Source: Sphingobacterium detergens (GTDB lineage Bacteria; Bacteroidota; Bacteroidia; Sphingobacteriales; Sphingobacteriaceae). From it: DNA of 64,000 nucleotides. Location of the stretch: NCBI RefSeq assembly GCF_003610355.1, contig NZ_RAPY01000007.1, forward strand, positions 62,001-126,000. The letters run 5' to 3'. Below the pieces are notes generated by a model. That model made no database searches, was not told the origin of the DNA, and saw only the letters and a program-made list of their open reading frames with translations. Shown piece after piece: positions 61,589-64,000 of the stretch (positions are counted from its first letter, which is position 1; each line of letters opens with the position of its first letter). A program made the translations under genes and the position numbers.

Positions 61589-62839
61589 ATGACAAAAGCC
61601 GTGAACTTACTGATTAACAAAAAATTGGATAGTAAACCTGAAAAGAAAAATCTATTCAATAAACTTTCAATTATCAAATTAATAGCCGAATTAGGATCTG
61701 TATCAGTAAACGACATTGTAAAAAATCTCTCCCTAAGCCTTCCTACGGTCAACAGCCTGATTGCTGAATTATTGGAGGATAACATTGTCCGTCAATTTGA
61801 CAAGGGAGAATCTATCGGTGGTCGCAAACCAAACCTATATCGGCTGTGTGATGGATTGTTTCAGGTGTTATGCATCGAGCTGCAGCGCTTCTCCATTACG
61901 CTGAGCATCATGGATAACAACCAAAATATAGTTGCTGAAACTGTAGAACTGGATAATGAATTATCACGCAATGCTGATAATCTTCATGATATTACGCGGA
62001 TTATCGATCAATATTTGTTAGAAAAATCAGTAGATACGGAAAATTTAACCGGACTGATCATTAGCATGCCGGGTCTAATCAATGCTGAGGAGGGAACTAA
62101 TGAGACGTTTTTGCATGACGCATCACAATCCATTACGGCATACTTCGAGAACAAATATAGCAAACCTGTTTATATACTCAATGACGTAAAGGGCGCAGCA
62201 TATGCAGAACTAAAATTTGGTCTAGCCAAAAACACGAGAAATAGCCTTATTATCTTAATGGATTGGGGAATAGGTCTTGGAATAGTTTCCAATGGTGAAG
62301 TTTATCTCGGACGGGATGGTTATTCCGGCGAGGTGGGTCATATGCCCTTTATTGATAATGGCGAATTGTGTTATTGTGGAAAAAGAGGTTGCCTTGAAAC
62401 AGTTGCTTCGGGAATTGCTCTGGTCAACAATGCAAAACAGGAGATCCAAAAAGGTGAACTTACTAAGCTCAATGAATTACATAAGGAGGAACTGGATCAC
62501 CTAACACCAACTCATGTGATCGAGGCGGCTAATAAAGGTGATCAATTTGCTATAAACCAAATTTCTAAGTTGGGAACAAATCTAGGTAAAGCTTTCGCGT
62601 CCCTGATCCAGCTGCTCAATCCAGAACTTATTGTACTTGGCGGTAAAATTGCCAAAGCCAATGAATTAATCACGATCCCGATACAACAGGCAATCAATTC
62701 GTATACAATGGCGATATTAAAAGAACATTGCGATATAAAAGTATCAAGCTTGAATCTGGACAGTAATACAATCGGTTTGACAAACTATTTTATCACAAAG
62801 TATTTGTCTGTTGAATTGCTCCAGAAATCCAAAATCTAA
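61589..62839 (+). CDS. ROK-family transcriptional repressor
   Basis: 416 residues. N-terminal winged HTH (about 20-85: FNKLSIIKLIAELGSVSVNDIVKNLSLSLPTVNSLI then SIGGRKPNLYRL), followed by a ROK sugar-kinase fold with LMDWGIGLGIVSNGEVYLGRDGYSGEVGHM and the zinc motif CYCGKRGCLE around 260. This is the NagC/XylR type: sugar binding releases DNA. The kinase-type Asp is not evident (DWGIG in place of the usual phosphate motif), fitting a regulator. It lies after the DUF1080 terminator and probably controls the neighbouring sugar genes. Confidence 0.88.
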   Translation: MTKAVNLLINKKLDSKPEKKNLFNKLSIIKLIAELGSVSVNDIVKNLSLSLPTVNSLIAELLEDNIVRQFDKGESIGGRKPNLYRLCDGLFQVLCIELQRFSITLSIMDNNQNIVAETVELDNELSRNADNLHDITRIIDQYLLEKSVDTENLTGLIISMPGLINAEEGTNETFLHDASQSITAYFENKYSKPVYILNDVKGAAYAELKFGLAKNTRNSLIILMDWGIGLGIVSNGEVYLGRDGYSGEVGHMPFIDNGELCYCGKRGCLETVASGIALVNNAKQEIQKGELTKLNELHKEELDHLTPTHVIEAANKGDQFAINQISKLGTNLGKAFASLIQLLNPELIVLGGKIAKANELITIPIQQAINSYTMAILKEHCDIKVSSLNLDSNTIGLTNYFITKYLSVELLQKSKI

Positions 62840-63195
62840 AACTGACCTGTACTCAATAATACCAGAGTACAGGCTCTTTCAGTTTTAATACCATTCTCCA
62901 TAGCTATCTGCTCTAACTCAGCATTCTCAGCTCCCGGATTAAATATTATACGCTTTGGCTTAGTTGCTAGAATATAGTTATAATACTCCTTTTGATTTTG
63001 CTCCCCAAGATACATGGTCACTGTGTCAATATCGGTATGCACCTCGCCTTTCTTCTCGATAGGCGCACCAGCCACTTCTCCCCCGCTCAAACCGATGTTA
63101 ACAATATCATGTCCGTGCTTACGGAGCATATTCGCTGCCTTATTTGAATAACGCGAAGGGTTCGTACTCGCACCTAAGATTAATGTCTTTTTCAT
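62836..63195 (-). CDS. CoA-binding-fold protein (YccU-like)
   Basis: 119 residues from the ATG at 63195; a longer form from 63237 is less likely because the conserved fold begins MKKTLILGASTNPSRYSNKAANMLRKHGH. Rossmann-like CoA-binding domain of the YccU/COG1832 class, ending ERACTLVLL. Function unknown. Stop codon overlaps the stop of the convergent ROK gene by three bases. Confidence 0.8.
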   Translation of the reverse strand: MKKTLILGASTNPSRYSNKAANMLRKHGHDIVNIGLSGGEVAGAPIEKKGEVHTDIDTVTMYLGEQNQKEYYNYILATKPKRIIFNPGAENAELEQIAMENGIKTERACTLVLLSTGQF

Positions 63196-63329
63196 CCTTA
63201 TACTTATTTGTTCATCAACTATACGGCGCAAAGGCATTTACACAGCCTTCATCGGTATTGGAGTTTTAATCCTGTAGTTTCCCTTTAAACACACTGCTTC
63301 TATTTTTTACAGCGATCAAGGGAATGGAT

Positions 63330-64000
63330 CTATTCATCAATAATAAAATCGCCATGGGTACTGTAGGCATTCTTACGTAAAACTGGCATCCCCAAAATTT
63401 TATAAAGTTCATCCAATTTCACCAAGCTACCATTTGTCATATTGGAAAGTAAAACAATCACAATATTCCTTTTCAGATCCCGTACATAAATGTGACGAAA
63501 ACCGTGCCACCATCCGGTATGGTAGACAATATGATCGTTTCCATGTTCAAATGTCCGCCATCCGTAGCCGTAGCTAAAAATGCCTTTTTTGGCATCAGGG
63601 TAACCGCGATAAGCCGAATCCAAGGTCGATTGCTTCAATAATCGTCCATCCCGCAGCGCCAGATCAAAGCGGTATAGGTCACGTACTGTACTGTAAACTC
63701 CCTTGTCACCCAATGGGCCATCTTGAAAATTCTGTACAACAGATCTTCGCCATACTTTATCATGACCAATAACATTAGTTGGGATCTTATCATAGACAGC
63801 CTTTGACAACGCGGCAGTATTCGTCATACCTGCAACATTGAAGACACTATCTTTCATATAGGTCGCATAATCCTGCTTCGACACCTTTTCGATAATAGCT
63901 CCTAAAACCATAAAGTTGGAATTATTATAGAAAAAACGACCACCCGGAGCACCATATCTATTTGGCTTAAATTCTGTCAGCATTTTCATAACATCCTGAT
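63330..64000 (-). CDS. serine beta-lactamase-like hydrolase, 5' end missing
   Basis: The reading frame is open through base 64000, so the N-terminus lies beyond the window; about 223 codons are present. The second catalytic motif is YNN (FFYNNSNFMVLGAIIEKV) and the third HTG (VYHTGWWHGFRHIYVRD), as in class C/DD-peptidase/EstB-like serine hydrolases; the Ser-x2-Lys motif must be in the missing part. Could be an esterase, a peptidase or related; not a proof of antibiotic resistance. Confidence 0.85.
   Translation of the reverse strand, partial: QDVMKMLTEFKPNRYGAPGGRFFYNNSNFMVLGAIIEKVSKQDYATYMKDSVFNVAGMTNTAALSKAVYDKIPTNVIGHDKVWRRSVVQNFQDGPLGDKGVYSTVRDLYRFDLALRDGRLLKQSTLDSAYRGYPDAKKGIFSYGYGWRTFEHGNDHIVYHTGWWHGFRHIYVRDLKRNIVIVLLSNMTNGSLVKLDELYKILGMPVLRKNAYSTHGDFIIDE

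Noticed and set aside
63330..64000. Antibiotic-resistance beta-lactamase
   Set aside because: Only the YNN and HTG motifs are visible and they are shared by many esterases and peptidases; the N-terminal catalytic motif is outside the window.
1..64000. tRNA, rRNA, CRISPR, IS element or phage genes
   Set aside because: None recognised in the gaps or among the reading frames; gaps are short and explained by promoters, terminators and the repeats listed.

Overview
The window looks like chromosome of a Bacteroidota bacterium, most likely Sphingobacteriaceae (Sphingobacterium or a close relative). Reasons: a SusC/SusD pair with a hybrid two-component regulator, an N-acyl-ornithine type arginine pathway with an argF'-class carbamoyltransferase, promoters of the form TTG-N19/20-TAnnTTTG, a cysteine-poor L36, and AT-rich intergenic DNA. 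No rRNA, tRNA, insertion sequence, phage gene or CRISPR array was seen.

Layout. 1-685: 5' part of GDP-mannose 4,6-dehydratase, cut by the left edge. 884-9723: housekeeping and envelope genes (lipocalin-like lipoprotein, two flippase-like UPF0104 membrane proteins, an SDR, a DUF2089/membrane protein/alpha-beta hydrolase operon, an acyltransferase, a GT2 glycosyltransferase, ruvC). 9724-10770: an unrecognised protein with kinase-like motifs. 11095-16617: an Lrp/AsnC regulator facing the arginine operon argD-argF'-argB-proC-argE. 16775-31843: 28 genes of the S10-spc-alpha cluster on the minus strand, rplC to rplQ, including secY, map, infA and rpoA. A consensus promoter and a foldable leader precede rplC; rpsJ is absent from the head of the cluster. 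32186-38150: DinB-like protein, WYL regulator, small lipoprotein, sensor kinase/response regulator pair, a GC-richer repeat island and a small secreted protein.

38363-56122 is a polysaccharide utilisation locus: susC-susD followed by DUF2264, GH88, DUF2264, GH88 on one minus-strand arm; a hybrid two-component sensor on the plus strand; and a second minus-strand arm with a GH95-like enzyme and a third GH88. Three unsaturated-uronyl hydrolases and two DUF2264 enzymes point to a uronic-acid-rich glycan, yet no recognisable polysaccharide lyase is encoded here. Next to it, 56662-62839 holds a Tat-exported Gfo/Idh/MocA oxidoreductase, a large HEAT-repeat protein with two DUF1080 domains, and a ROK repressor, fitting a periplasmic 3-keto-glycoside route. 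The right edge has a CoA-binding protein and a truncated serine beta-lactamase-like hydrolase.

All calls rest on reading sequence and translated ORFs by eye; family names come from motif recognition, not database searches.
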